Shown piece by piece: positions 18,114 to 27,093 of a stretch of 64,000 nt of DNA (positions are counted from its first letter, which is position 1; each line of letters opens with the position of its first letter). The notes under the pieces are model-generated. The model ran no database searches. It was not told where the DNA came from and worked only from the letters and a program-made list of their open reading frames with translations. The stretch spans positions 1-64,000 of the forward strand of contig JABLXG010000010.1 of NCBI GenBank assembly GCA_013178165.1, read 5' to 3'. Position numbers and translations under genes: made by a program. Source of the stretch: Anaerolineae bacterium (lineage in GTDB: Bacteria > Chloroflexota > Anaerolineae > Aggregatilineales > Ch27).

Positions 18114-19457
18114 TCAGAAGCCGACGTAGAGCAGCGGATCGGTGGGGATGTCGTTGTAGCGGATTTCAAAGTGCAGGTGCGGGCCGCTGGAGTTGCCGGT
18201 GCTGCCTACCCCGCCGATCACCCCGCCGGCGGGAACCATCTGCCCGCAGCCGACGTCGATGCGGCTCAGGTGGCCGTAGAACGTGGTGAACGGGCCGTGC
18301 GCCAGTACCACCAGGTAGCCATAACCCCAGTCGTTCCAGCCACGATAGATCACCCGCCCCGGCGATGCGGCGTAGACAGGCGTGCCCGGCGAAGCGGAAA
18401 GATCGACGCCGGTATGGAAAGCAGTGAAGCCGCGCACCCATGCATACGACGATAGCGGTCTGGCGAAGTAGCCTGTGCCGCCCGGATTCGGCTGGCGGCC
18501 ACAACTCCCCGGCTGGCCCGGTGCAAAGGAGATATACCCGGCCTCCGAGGAGCCGCCGCCCCCGCCGCCGGAACGCTCCACAACCGGGTTGTACGTCCAG
18601 TCGTTGTAGGTGCTCGTTCCGCCGGGGACGACCACGTATGTCCCGCTGCGGACGATGGTCTCCGGCGTGGCCCCGAACAGGTCGTTGTACTCCGAATTGA
18701 TGATGTCGTAGGGGTCAACATTGTACTTGTCGGCGATGGCCTGGATGGTCTCGTCAACCAGGGCGCGGTGATAGACGCCATCAACCGGCAGGATGTATAG
18801 CTGGTTGCCGGGACGCAGCGCAAAAACGACATTGCGATCATTCGACCAGGCGATGGTGTCCTTTTCCAGCCCGAAGCGCTCAGCGATGGCGGTGATGGTA
18901 TCGCCTTCCTGGATCGTGTAGGTGATGACCTCGGCGCGCGGGCGCTCCGGTACGATGGTGAAGGGGCTATCCCGGCGCTCCACCGGCTCGTAGGCGACGT
19001 TAAGATCAGCGGGCGGGCGGGAAAGCAGGACAGCGATTTGCTCCGGGCCAAGCGTCGGCTCAATCGCCGGGAGTGGGCCGCCCTGAGCCGGCACGGTCAA
19101 CGGTGTATCTGTTGGCGCGGCAGTAGCAGCCTGAACAGAGGCGGGCGGTGTTCCCGCCGCTGTGCCGCGCAGGAGGGGCAGAGCGACGATCAGACCGGCG
19201 ATGATGGTCAGCGCGGCGGCCAGCAGGACCAGCGCCAGCCCCAACGCGCGCCGCCACATCGGCAGTTCGTCCGGCGTCTCATCGCTGCCAACTGGCCGCA
19301 TCACCTGCGACGGGCTGGTATCGGCCAGCGGGTCGATGGGCGGCTCATCCTCCAGACGGACCGGCGGCAGGCCACGGGGCGGTGTCTGTGGCGAATCCTC
19401 CGGTGGGCGTTCCGGTTCATCGGGGGTTGCTTCGTGATCGGCAGTAAACCAGCTCAT
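18114..19457 (-). CDS. LysM and M23 peptidase envelope protein
   Basis: A ~447-residue cell-wall hydrolase. An acidic, proline-rich cytoplasmic N-terminus is followed by one transmembrane helix (ALGLALVLLAAALTIIAGLI). Two LysM-like modules come next (ITYTIQEGDTITAIAERFGL and ALVDETIQAIADKYNVDPYD), then a glycine/serine-rich linker. The C-terminal M23/LytM domain keeps all zinc ligands: FHTGVDLS (His, Asp) and GPHLHFEI (HxH). It should cut peptidoglycan cross-links or, if inactive, activate other hydrolases. ATG 19457 is chosen because the upstream extension is unlike the family; a distant GAGG is the only ribosome site. Chloroflexota with thin walls often keep such genes. Confidence 0.85.
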   Translation of the reverse strand: MSWFTADHEATPDEPERPPEDSPQTPPRGLPPVRLEDEPPIDPLADTSPSQVMRPVGSDETPDELPMWRRALGLALVLLAAALTIIAGLIVALPLLRGTAAGTPPASVQAATAAPTDTPLTVPAQGGPLPAIEPTLGPEQIAVLLSRPPADLNVAYEPVERRDSPFTIVPERPRAEVITYTIQEGDTITAIAERFGLEKDTIAWSNDRNVVFALRPGNQLYILPVDGVYHRALVDETIQAIADKYNVDPYDIINSEYNDLFGATPETIVRSGTYVVVPGGTSTYNDWTYNPVVERSGGGGGGSSEAGYISFAPGQPGSCGRQPNPGGTGYFARPLSSYAWVRGFTAFHTGVDLSASPGTPVYAASPGRVIYRGWNDWGYGYLVVLAHGPFTTFYGHLSRIDVGCGQMVPAGGVIGGVGSTGNSSGPHLHFEIRYNDIPTDPLLYVGF

Positions 19458-19560
19458 TAGCGTTACATCCTCATTCCATCCAACGTGTGCCCCCCGCAAT
19501 GCGCCCGGTAGCATAACACAAACCCTCCGGCACGCCAAGCGGCGGAGGGTCTGGTTCAGG

Positions 19561-19646
19561 CGGAGAGGGCGGGATTCGAACCCGCGAGGGGGTTAACCCT
19601 ACTCGCGTTCCAGGCGAGCGCATTAGGCCATCTATGCTACCTCTCC
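19561..19646 (-). tRNA. tRNA-Ser (GGA)
   Basis: An 86-base cloverleaf. The acceptor stem GGAGAGG/CCTCTCC is perfect. The anticodon stem CTCGC/GCGAG encloses loop CTGGAAC, giving anticodon GGA. A long variable arm (GGGTTAACCCC) and discriminator G are the class II serine features. The T-loop is GTTCGAATC. The 3' CCA is not encoded. Confidence 0.95.
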
Positions 19647-19698
19647 GGATAGGCTTGCCTGGCCGGCAAAACGCCGGCTGGCGGCTTGGTGTGTTTTG

Positions 19699-19704
19699 AT
19701 TATA
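19699..19704 (-). promoter_or_regulatory. -10 box for tRNA-Ser
   Basis: TATAAT on the minus strand about 53 bases before the tRNA 5' end. The -35 (CTGGAA, 17 bases further) is weak. Confidence 0.45.
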
Positions 19705-19734
19705 GCAAATCCCCGGCGTGTTTCCAGAGCCGAT

Positions 19735-20547
19735 TCACCCCCCGCGCAGGGCGATCAGAGCCGCCAGCAGCGCAGCCAGATTCTCAAAGACGTGATCCGG
19801 CTGGAAGGGGCTGCCCGGCAGATCGGCGGCCTGCGTCTCCCCGCTGAGCACCAGGGCGGTCTGGATCGGCGCCGCCTGCCCCATAGCGATGTCGGTGTAC
19901 AGCCGATCGCCGACCATGCACAGCGCCTCCAGCGGCAGTCCCAGCCGCGCTGCGGCCATATCCAGGATATGGCGGTTGGGCTTGCCGATGATCACTTCCG
20001 GGCGGCGGCGGGTTGATGCTTCCACAAAGGCGATGATCGCACCAATATCGGGGATGACACCACCGGCTACCGGGCAGTTGAAGTCAGGATGGGTGGCGAT
20101 ATAGGGCAGCCCGGCCCGCACCAGGTCGCACAGGCGAGTCAGGCGGGCGTAATCGATCGTGGTATCAAAGCCCAGGACGACGCAATCCGGCGTACCCATA
20201 TCGGACTCAAAGCCAAAGGCGCGGAACTCCTCGACCAGATCGGGCGTGCCAAAGATGGCCGGATGGGTATACGGGGTCTGCGTCCGCAGGTACTGGGCTG
20301 TGGCGGAGCCGGAAGTCAGGATGCGCTCCGGGGGGATGGTCAGCCCCAGCCCGGCCAGTTTGCGGACGTACGCGGCGCCATTGCGTGATGAGTTGTTGGT
20401 CAGCAGCAGGACAGGCAACCCTTCCCGCGCGGTATAGATCAGGAAGTCCGCTGCACCGGGTAGCAGGCGATCGCTCAGGTAGAGTGTGCCATCCATATCC
20501 AGCAGAAACCCGCGAACAGCAGCCAGCGGGCGAGAAACGTCGTTCAC
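19735..20547 (-). CDS. HAD-IIA phosphatase (NagD-like)
   Basis: A 270-residue HAD-superfamily hydrolase, subfamily IIA. Motif I is FLLDMDGTLYLSD (nucleophile Asp17, acid Asp19), motif II LLLTNNSSR, motif III lysine in VIIGKPNRHI and motif IV MVGDRLYTDIAMG. The C2B-type cap lies between. This pattern fits NagD, 4-nitrophenylphosphatase or phosphoglycolate phosphatase-type enzymes that dephosphorylate small sugar phosphates or nucleotides. The start codon is GTG with AGAGGTG 8 bases upstream. It lies between two tRNA genes with no operon partner. Substrate cannot be assigned. Confidence 0.9.
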   Translation of the reverse strand: MNDVSRPLAAVRGFLLDMDGTLYLSDRLLPGAADFLIYTAREGLPVLLLTNNSSRNGAAYVRKLAGLGLTIPPERILTSGSATAQYLRTQTPYTHPAIFGTPDLVEEFRAFGFESDMGTPDCVVLGFDTTIDYARLTRLCDLVRAGLPYIATHPDFNCPVAGGVIPDIGAIIAFVEASTRRRPEVIIGKPNRHILDMAAARLGLPLEALCMVGDRLYTDIAMGQAAPIQTALVLSGETQAADLPGSPFQPDHVFENLAALLAALIALRGG

Positions 20548-20766
20548 CCTTCACCTCTTCCAGCGGACAGTCAGCCACGCGCGGCCTGAGCATACTGTGC
20601 CGGGCGTCTTCGCGCCACGCCTCAGGCGTTTTCCCCGCCAAAAAGGTTTTCAATTCGGCACAGATCGATTACACTACAGGGTGTCAGCATGTGCGGCGCG
20701 GTTTTGAGAAGGAGTCGGGAGACTTGCCGACCGGCGTGCGGGCAGCGGCGGCCTGCACCAGACCAT

Positions 20767-20795
20767 TGTCAATGCGGCGGCGCTGTGCTATACTA
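20767..20795 (+). promoter_or_regulatory. Sigma-70 promoter for tRNA-Val
   Basis: TTGTCA (20767-20772), a 17-base spacer, then TATACT (20790-20795). The tRNA begins 14 bases after the -10. This is the best consensus promoter in the window. Confidence 0.75.
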
Positions 20796-20808
20796 CGGTG
20801 CATCAACG

Positions 20809-20881
<73 letters not shown>

Positions 20882-20956
20882 CAGAAAAGCACAAAGCCCG
20901 TGTTGCCGCGTGAACGCCGTTCCCGCGGCTTTCGTTTGTGGGAGGGGACACGCCTC

Positions 20957-22834
20957 TTGATAACACGCAACACGCTGTCCCGCCTGGATCGCTCACTATC
21001 GATTCTGCGCTGGCTGCTGGTAGCCGGCGTCGTCATCCTGGCGCTGGGGATGCCCGCCCTGGACCCGCAACACGGCGAGGTGCTGCGCGGGCGGTTGCTC
21101 TTTGCGGCGGTGCTGGGCGCGCTGCTGGCGCTGGCCAACGCCGGGTTGCTGCTCTGGACGACCTCGGATAGCCCGATTCCAGGCACGGTCAGCGTCGCCC
21201 TTGATACTGCCTACACCCTGTTGCTGTTCTGGGCGTCGCACGGTCTGACGCCAGTGTTGCTGGGGGCGGGCACACTGCCGATCGTGGTTGGCGCGTTGCG
21301 CGTGGGCAGCCGCCACAGTGCGGTTGCCGCTATCACGCTGGCGGTAGCGGCCCCATTGCTGTATGGCTTTGCCATCGCCCCCTACGGCGGCGAGATCACG
21401 CCGGTCATGCTGGCCAGTGGCGCTTTGCTGTTGATCGCGGCGTATATCGGCCTGCCGGTTAGCACCGCCTCGCTGGGCTGGATCGGGCATCAGGCCGCCC
21501 TCAAGGCGCAAAAGGAAGAGGCCAGCAGGTTACGCGCCGCGCGGGAACAGGTCCGCGCCATCTACGAGATGGCCTCCACATTGAGCGCCACGCTCAATTA
21601 CCAGGCCGTGCTGGATGCCGCGCTGGATGTAGGCGTGGTCGGCCTGCGCGAGATCGGCTCCAATGCCCGCGTGGTCAGCGCCGTGCTGCTCTATGACGCA
21701 AATACCGGCCAGCTCAAAGTCGCCAACGCTCGCCGCCTGACTCACGCCGATATGAAGAAACAGGTTCCCGGCCGGCAGGGGGCGCTGGGTCTGGCCCTCC
21801 GAAAGGCGGAGCCGGTCTTCACCAGCGACGCCCGCCGCGACCCGGAACTGCGCTACTTCGTCGCCTTTCAGGATGCGCGGAGCATCCTGTGCGTGCCATT
21901 GCGGGCTGGCTTTGACAACTATGGCGTGCTGGTCTTCGGCTGCAACCTCCCTAACGCCTTCAGCGAAGATCATGTTGAACTGCTCTCGGCGATTGCCAGC
22001 CAGGCGACCATTGCCCTGCAGAACGCCACGCTATACCAGAACCTGCTGGAGGAAAAAGAGCGGATTATCGAGGTCGAAGAAGACGCCCGCAAGCAACTCA
22101 GCCGCGACCTGCACGATGGCCCGACACAGGCCGTCGCCGCCATCGCCATGCGCGTCAACTACATCCGCCGCCTGCTGGAGCGCGACCCTGATCAGGTCCC
22201 GGCGGAACTGCAGAAGGTGGAAGAACTGGCCCGTAAGACCTCTAAAGAACTCCGCCACATGCTCTTCACCCTGCGTCCGCTGATCCTGGAAACGCAGGGG
22301 CTGCTCCCGGCGCTCAAAGAGCTGGCCACCAAAATGCGGGAGACACACGACCAGAACGTGATCCTGGAGATTCAGGAGAACGTCGACCGCTATATTTCCG
22401 CCCGCGATCAGACTGTGATCTTCAATATCGTGGAGGAAGCGGTCAACAACGCCCGCAAACATGCCGAAGCAGAACACATCTGGGTGCGGCTGGCCCGCCA
22501 GGATCGCTACCTGGTCCTGGAGGTTCAGGATGACGGTGTCGGTTTTGACGTCGGCGCGGTAGACGCCAACTACGACCAGCGCGGCAGCCTGGGGATGCTC
22601 AGTCTGCGCGAACGGGCCGAATTGCTGGATGGCACGCTGCGTATCGAAAGCGCCGAAGGTCAGGGCACGCGCATCATCCTGATCGTGGAGATCGAGCCGG
22701 AAGTGCTGGCTGCTGAAGCGAACGAGGCAGAAAAGAGCAATACCGCCCCCACCCAGCCAGCCACGCCGCCTGTCGCCTCCCCTTCCACGCGCAGCCAGAC
22801 GCTGCCTGGTAGCAGCGTCAATCGACAGCATTAG
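20957..22834 (+). CDS. NarL-type sensor histidine kinase with GAF
   Basis: About 625 residues. Five or six N-terminal hydrophobic helices (to ~residue 175) lead into a coiled linker, a GAF domain (~residues 195-365), then HisKA_3 with the phosphorylated His386 in LSRDLHDGPTQAV, and an HATPase_c domain (EEAVNNARKHAEA, LEVQDDGVGFDV, GSLGMLSLRERAE). The C-terminal tail is proline/serine-rich. It should autophosphorylate and signal to a LuxR/NarL-type regulator, but none lies next to it. TTG 20957 is chosen because GGAGGGG lies 10 bases before it; other in-frame upstream starts fall in the tRNA. The signal sensed is unknown. Confidence 0.85.
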   Translation: MITRNTLSRLDRSLSILRWLLVAGVVILALGMPALDPQHGEVLRGRLLFAAVLGALLALANAGLLLWTTSDSPIPGTVSVALDTAYTLLLFWASHGLTPVLLGAGTLPIVVGALRVGSRHSAVAAITLAVAAPLLYGFAIAPYGGEITPVMLASGALLLIAAYIGLPVSTASLGWIGHQAALKAQKEEASRLRAAREQVRAIYEMASTLSATLNYQAVLDAALDVGVVGLREIGSNARVVSAVLLYDANTGQLKVANARRLTHADMKKQVPGRQGALGLALRKAEPVFTSDARRDPELRYFVAFQDARSILCVPLRAGFDNYGVLVFGCNLPNAFSEDHVELLSAIASQATIALQNATLYQNLLEEKERIIEVEEDARKQLSRDLHDGPTQAVAAIAMRVNYIRRLLERDPDQVPAELQKVEELARKTSKELRHMLFTLRPLILETQGLLPALKELATKMRETHDQNVILEIQENVDRYISARDQTVIFNIVEEAVNNARKHAEAEHIWVRLARQDRYLVLEVQDDGVGFDVGAVDANYDQRGSLGMLSLRERAELLDGTLRIESAEGQGTRIILIVEIEPEVLAAEANEAEKSNTAPTQPATPPVASPSTRSQTLPGSSVNRQH

Positions 22835-22910
22835 CGCCTGTCCGCAAATTCCTCCAGGACTTCAACCAAACCTTGCCGCCAGAGGAGGCAACGTGCCCGC
22901 ATGTTGTATG

Positions 22911-22949
22911 CGCCGGGGGGCGCGGCAGTAGCCTGGAACGCCCCCGGCG
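22911..22949. terminator. Shared hairpin between convergent genes
   Basis: A perfect 9-base inverted repeat (CGCCGGGGG/CCCCCGGCG) between the convergent kinase and SH3-protein genes. There is no T tract on either side, so termination strength is uncertain. Confidence 0.4.
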
Positions 22950-22970
22950 AATCGCCGCGATCGGCGGCCT

Positions 22971-24707
22971 CTACGGGCTGATCTCGCTGATGTACAGCGT
23001 GCCGGCAATGAACTGATCGGCGCTCCAGCTGGCTACCCAGATGTCATAGCGCCCGGCCGCCGGGCTGCCGAAGAGAATCTGCGGGTTGGGGTAGCCCAGG
23101 CCGTCATCGTCGCAGTACCACGCACCGTTAGGCGCGTTGATCACCAGTGTCGTGTCGCCGCCGCCGATGAAGTAGAAGCGCAGCAACCCGGCGGGATTGT
23201 TGTATTGCACGGAGAAATCCGGGTTGGAGCGGGCAAAACCCTGGCAATTCCCGCCCAGGTAACCCACATTGATCGGCCCGCCGCTGGTGATGCCAACCGT
23301 ACGCGGATCGGGGACAAAGCCGCCGTTCAGCGTGATACTCCCGTAGGTAGGCGGCGCGCTGAAATCAAGCGTTCCGGCGACGCCAACGTTGACCGAGACC
23401 GTGCGCAGAACCTCCGAGTTGTCGCGCAGGATCACCCGCAGGGTATACGTCCGGCTGGCGGCGGGGCACTCCTGGCGCGATCCCTGACCGGCCACACCCT
23501 GGCCTTCATAATAGACTGCCTGCACATTGTTCACGTCCCAGGCGACTGTCACACACTGGCCGGGGGCGATGGTCACGCTGGTTACGCCGTTGACCGTGAA
23601 AGCGATCTGCGGCACGGCGGCGGTAGAAGTCGGCGCGGGGGTGGGACTGGGCGGCGGGATGATCACTGCCAGGCCGCCACAGGGGCCTTCCGTCCGCGTC
23701 ACACTGCCCGAAACCCAGCCTTGTCGCCCGCCCAGGTTGACCACCCACCAGGTGCCTTCCGCGTTACGCCCGATCACGTCCAGGTAATTCCCGACGAAAA
23801 GCGATCCGATGGCCGGGTAGTTCGTGCCGGGGCCAGTGCGCACGTTGACGTTGACACTGGCGCTGGGGGTAACCCGACAGACAAATGGCGTGGGCGGCAG
23901 CACGGAAGTCGGCGTGGGGAACGGCGTGGGGCTGGGTAATGGCGCTACCGTAGGCAGGAGCGCCCCGGTCGCGCCGACGGTCAGCGCCACCGTGAGCGTC
24001 CCGCCGATCTCCGCCACCACCGGGCGGATGATCGCGCTGTAGTTGCCACCGGTAGGCTGCAGGGTCAGCTGGATGCTGCTCAGCGCGTCGCCATCCAGGC
24101 CGGCGATCAGCCGTCCGGTCGGCCCGAAAACCTGTGCCAGAAAGGCGAAGCCGGGGCTATTTGTCGCCAGGCTGAGCGTGAGCGCGGCGTTCGGGCTGCC
24201 GGTAAAGACCAGGTCAACCGGCGGCGAGCCAGGCGGCAGATCAAGCATCACCGGAGCGCCCACTGCCAGCCGCCGCAACATGCCAGCGGCCTGGCCGTCC
24301 AGCGCCAGGGCAAAGTCGCCCAGCACCCCCTCCCGACTGGTGACCAGCAGGGCATAAACACCGGTCCTTGCCAGCCGGTGGGTGATCAGGGCGGTGTTCC
24401 CCCCTTCCGGGCTGAAGGGATTATCGTCGCTGATGGCCACCTGACGCTGATCCGGTCCCAGCAGGCTGAGGCTGGGAATCAGGCCACGGGTCAGGCCGAC
24501 CACCTGGGCGGTGATCTGGTCACCAGCATTGCCGCTAAAACGATAGATGGCAAACGGGGCGGCGCTGGTCAGGCTGCCGGTCACCCCGCTGCCATAGCTG
24601 ATCGATCCCTGAGCCTGGACGGTGCCCGGCAGCGTCGCCGCCAGGATCAGCGTCGCCGCCAGCAGCCAGCGCCCGGCGCTCTTGAGACCGGGAATCCGCG
24701 TGAACAT
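22971..24707 (-). CDS. Secreted PPC/SH3 domain protein
   Basis: A 578-residue exported protein. A signal peptide ends near GTVQAQG. Two PPC-like beta domains follow (IYRFSGNAGDQITAQVVGL near residue 50; a second near 150-240). A proline-rich linker (PSPTPFPTPTS) precedes a bacterial SH3-type domain (VNVRTGPGTNYPAIGSLFVG), then another linker, an Ig-like segment (IAPGQCVTVAWDVNNVQAVY) and a C-terminal beta domain ending in WYCDDDGLGYPNPQI. GGGAGG lies 5 bases before ATG 24707. The domain order parallels 39107-40501, so the two are paralogues. Probably a cell-surface or extracellular binding protein; ligand unknown. Confidence 0.8.
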   Translation of the reverse strand: MFTRIPGLKSAGRWLLAATLILAATLPGTVQAQGSISYGSGVTGSLTSAAPFAIYRFSGNAGDQITAQVVGLTRGLIPSLSLLGPDQRQVAISDDNPFSPEGGNTALITHRLARTGVYALLVTSREGVLGDFALALDGQAAGMLRRLAVGAPVMLDLPPGSPPVDLVFTGSPNAALTLSLATNSPGFAFLAQVFGPTGRLIAGLDGDALSSIQLTLQPTGGNYSAIIRPVVAEIGGTLTVALTVGATGALLPTVAPLPSPTPFPTPTSVLPPTPFVCRVTPSASVNVNVRTGPGTNYPAIGSLFVGNYLDVIGRNAEGTWWVVNLGGRQGWVSGSVTRTEGPCGGLAVIIPPPSPTPAPTSTAAVPQIAFTVNGVTSVTIAPGQCVTVAWDVNNVQAVYYEGQGVAGQGSRQECPAASRTYTLRVILRDNSEVLRTVSVNVGVAGTLDFSAPPTYGSITLNGGFVPDPRTVGITSGGPINVGYLGGNCQGFARSNPDFSVQYNNPAGLLRFYFIGGGDTTLVINAPNGAWYCDDDGLGYPNPQILFGSPAAGRYDIWVASWSADQFIAGTLYISEISP

Positions 24708-24850
24708 GAGCACCTCCCTGTACTGCTCAATGGCCTGTCAAATCACCCTGATCGTAGCACGATGCTGTGCGGCGCGATATTCAGGATCAGCGCCACTCCC
24801 GGCCCCATCCCGCGCTCGTCGCGTCGGTTCTTCATGAGCGAAGCTACCTG

Positions 24851-24856
24851 TATAAT
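24851..24856 (+). promoter_or_regulatory. Candidate -10 box
   Basis: TATAAT lies 44 bases before the 24900 start; the -35 (TTCTTC, 17 bases upstream) is poor. Confidence 0.4.
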
Positions 24857-24899
24857 GGGCAGCAGGCCGAAGCAATACCCGCTGGTAAGGAGGGCGATT

Positions 24900-26426
24900 A
24901 TGGGCGGATGGATCTGGCGGCTGGGGTTAGCGCTGATGCTGGCGGCAGGGCCGCTGCTGGCGCCTTTGAAGGGGGAACAGGTCGCGGCGGCCAGTTCGTG
25001 GTCGGTCTGGCTCTACCAGCAGGAAACAGGTCGTCTGGTGCATCTTTTTCCGGATGGCACGCCGGGCGCGTCGCTGACGCTGCCGCTGCCGCCCGGGGTG
25101 GTGGAATATCCGTACGAGCTGGCCGTGTCGCCAGATGGGACGCTGTTGGCGGCCTGTGTAACCAGCCCGGCGGAGGTCACCACAGTCTACATCTTTGACC
25201 TGGCGGCTGCCGTACCCCGGGCATCTTATACGGTCCCCGGCGGGCGGATCGAAGGGTGCCTGCTGGGCCGCCAATCCTTTAGTCCGGACGGCAAGCAACT
25301 GGCCTTTGGCCTGATGTACCACTATCCTGATCCCGCCGATCCCCGCCCCGACTGGGAAGTGATCATGATGGACACGGCGACCGGGGCAATGCCGGGTCGT
25401 CTGGCGTCCACTTCGCCGGCGGTGGCCGCCCTGGGCCGTAACTACGCCGGGACATGCCCTGCCGTCATGGCCTTCACGCCGGGGATGGTGGCCTTCGCCC
25501 CGATCGCCTGGGGCACAGAAGGCTTCGCCGAGTACGACAGCCTGGTCTGGCAACCGGGCAACGGCGCGGTCAGCCTTTATGGGCCGTATGGCAAGATCAG
25601 CCTGGACTACTTCGGCCAGGAGACGATCTGGATCGAGGTGCGCGATGACTTTCCCGTCGCCTCGCCGGGCGACACGCCAGCTCATCCGTTCAACGTGGTG
25701 ATGTTCGCCGGGAGCGCCGGGGCTGCCTGGCAGCCGATCTTCCATCAGAGCGGGGCCATCGTGGAGCAGGCGCTGTACATCGAGGGCGGGCGGCGCATTG
25801 CCATCCGTACCTCCGCCGCGCCGGGGTCGTCGCACTGGTGGGCGCTGGATCGCGGCGGTGGCAGCGTTTTGCTGAGCATCCCGGAAGCGGTCTATGCGGT
25901 ACGGGGGACGCCCGATGGCTACGTGTACCTGAATCCGACCGGCGGCCCAACCGGCGGGCCGTTACTGGTCGAGCAGCGCACGGTCGGCAGTGCGCCAGGA
26001 ACTTACAACCTGTGGACGGCGGAGGCCGGGTCGTTCTGGCAACTCCTGTGGGTCACGCCGCTGGCCGCCGCCCCGGGTCTGCCGCCCTTCCCGGCGGTGT
26101 TGCCGCCGCTATCGCCTGGCCTGCTGGTGACGCCACCGTCGGCAACGCCGATCCCGGCGGCGCTACCGGCGCTGACCGTTGGCGGGGCGGCAGTGGTGCA
26201 CACCACCGAAGGCGATCGTCTGCGCGTCCGCAGCGGCCCCGGGACGGACTTCCCGGTGCAGTTTGAACTGCCCAACGGCACGCCGGTCACGCTGATGAGC
26301 GGCCCGGCTGCCGGTAGCGGCTATACCTGGTGGTACATCCGCACGCTGGATGGGCGCACCGGCTGGGCGGTCGATGGCGTGTCGGATGCTGGCGGCTGGC
26401 TACAAACGCTGATCCCGACCGGCTGA
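24900..26426 (+). CDS. Secreted propeller-like protein with SH3 domain
   Basis: A 508-residue exported protein. A signal peptide (WRLGLALMLAAGPLLAPL) is followed by WD40-like/TolB-type repeats (LAVSPDGTLLAACV, FSPDGKQLAFGL) to about residue 385, a short proline-rich linker and a C-terminal SH3b domain (LRVRSGPGTDFPVQFELPNG, ending DGRTGWAVDG). AAGGAGG lies 6 bases before the ATG. It is transcribed divergently from 22971-24707 with 192 bases between. Both carry SH3 modules, so they may act on the same wall or surface target. Function inferred only from domains. Confidence 0.75.
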   Translation: MGGWIWRLGLALMLAAGPLLAPLKGEQVAAASSWSVWLYQQETGRLVHLFPDGTPGASLTLPLPPGVVEYPYELAVSPDGTLLAACVTSPAEVTTVYIFDLAAAVPRASYTVPGGRIEGCLLGRQSFSPDGKQLAFGLMYHYPDPADPRPDWEVIMMDTATGAMPGRLASTSPAVAALGRNYAGTCPAVMAFTPGMVAFAPIAWGTEGFAEYDSLVWQPGNGAVSLYGPYGKISLDYFGQETIWIEVRDDFPVASPGDTPAHPFNVVMFAGSAGAAWQPIFHQSGAIVEQALYIEGGRRIAIRTSAAPGSSHWWALDRGGGSVLLSIPEAVYAVRGTPDGYVYLNPTGGPTGGPLLVEQRTVGSAPGTYNLWTAEAGSFWQLLWVTPLAAAPGLPPFPAVLPPLSPGLLVTPPSATPIPAALPALTVGGAAVVHTTEGDRLRVRSGPGTDFPVQFELPNGTPVTLMSGPAAGSGYTWWYIRTLDGRTGWAVDGVSDAGGWLQTLIPTG

Positions 26427-26455
26427 ACCGGAGAATTTCCGCGCCCCATCAACGG

Positions 26456-26484
26456 ACCGGGGCAGCCGTTCAAGCTGCCCCGGT
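26456..26484 (+). terminator. Hairpin terminator
   Basis: A perfect 11-base inverted repeat (ACCGGGGCAGC / GCTGCCCCGGT) with a 7-base loop, followed by TGTGGG. It lies between convergent genes and may serve both. Confidence 0.55.
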
Positions 26485-26511
26485 TGTGGGAAAAGCGGTT
26501 GCTACAGTGGG

Positions 26512-26844
26512 TTAGCCCGGCTCAGCCACGGGCCGGGACTCGGCCAGGGTGGGGGTGGCCTCCAGAATAGCGCGAGCCACTGCTTCGTCAGCAGCGATGA
26601 TGGCCAGACGCCCGCTCCAGTTGGGATGCAATTGCCCGCCCTGGACGGCGGACCAGGCCGTACCTTCGGCCTGCGGTGTACTGTGCTCCAGCTCAAACAG
26701 TAAATCAACCGGGTGCGCAACGGTATCCAGCAGGGTGTTCACCACATCCAGCGCCAGGTGATGATCGCGCCAGTTCCAGCCCTCCTCGTAAACGATGCGG
26801 ATCGCCGTCTGCGCTTCGTTACTCCATTCCACGCGTATGCACAT
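26512..26844 (-). CDS. Small protein of unknown function, 110 residues
   Basis: A soluble acidic protein opening CIRVEWSNEAQTAIRIVYEE and containing DVVNTLLDTVAHPVDLLFEL and RLAIIAADEAVARAILEA. The alternating strand/helix pattern is reminiscent of STAS-like SpoIIAA folds, but no conserved serine motif is evident, so this is only a hint. AAGGAGG lies 7 bases before the ATG. Convergent with the propeller gene. Confidence 0.65.
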   Translation of the reverse strand: MCIRVEWSNEAQTAIRIVYEEGWNWRDHHLALDVVNTLLDTVAHPVDLLFELEHSTPQAEGTAWSAVQGGQLHPNWSGRLAIIAADEAVARAILEATPTLAESRPVAEPG

Positions 26845-26951
26845 GCGCTACCCTCCTTGCCTCTATCATACTATGCCGGGAGGGCCGCACACCCCTTTTT
26901 AATGGGGTTTTCATATTCGCCTTCAGGAAGCGCTGCCAGATTTTTCAGAAC

Positions 26952-27016
26952 TGACACACCCCGCTTCAAAATTGTCACATCCCGCGCCCAGGGGGTACAC
27001 CTGCATATGCTACAAT
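26952..27016 (+). promoter_or_regulatory. Direct-repeat operator and extended -10
   Basis: Two near-identical 13-mers, TGACACACCCCGC (26952-26964) and TGTCACATCCCGC (26973-26985), start 21 bases apart on one face of the helix. Then an extended -10, TGC TACAAT (27008-27016), with no -35. This layout fits an OmpR/PhoB-type activator site, possibly for the downstream regulator itself. Confidence 0.5.
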
Positions 27017-27093
27017 GCGGAAAAGCGCTATGGGCGAATATCACCGCCCGGCTACGTCGTCTTTGTACTGGTTGAACATCCTGCAAGGCAGAC

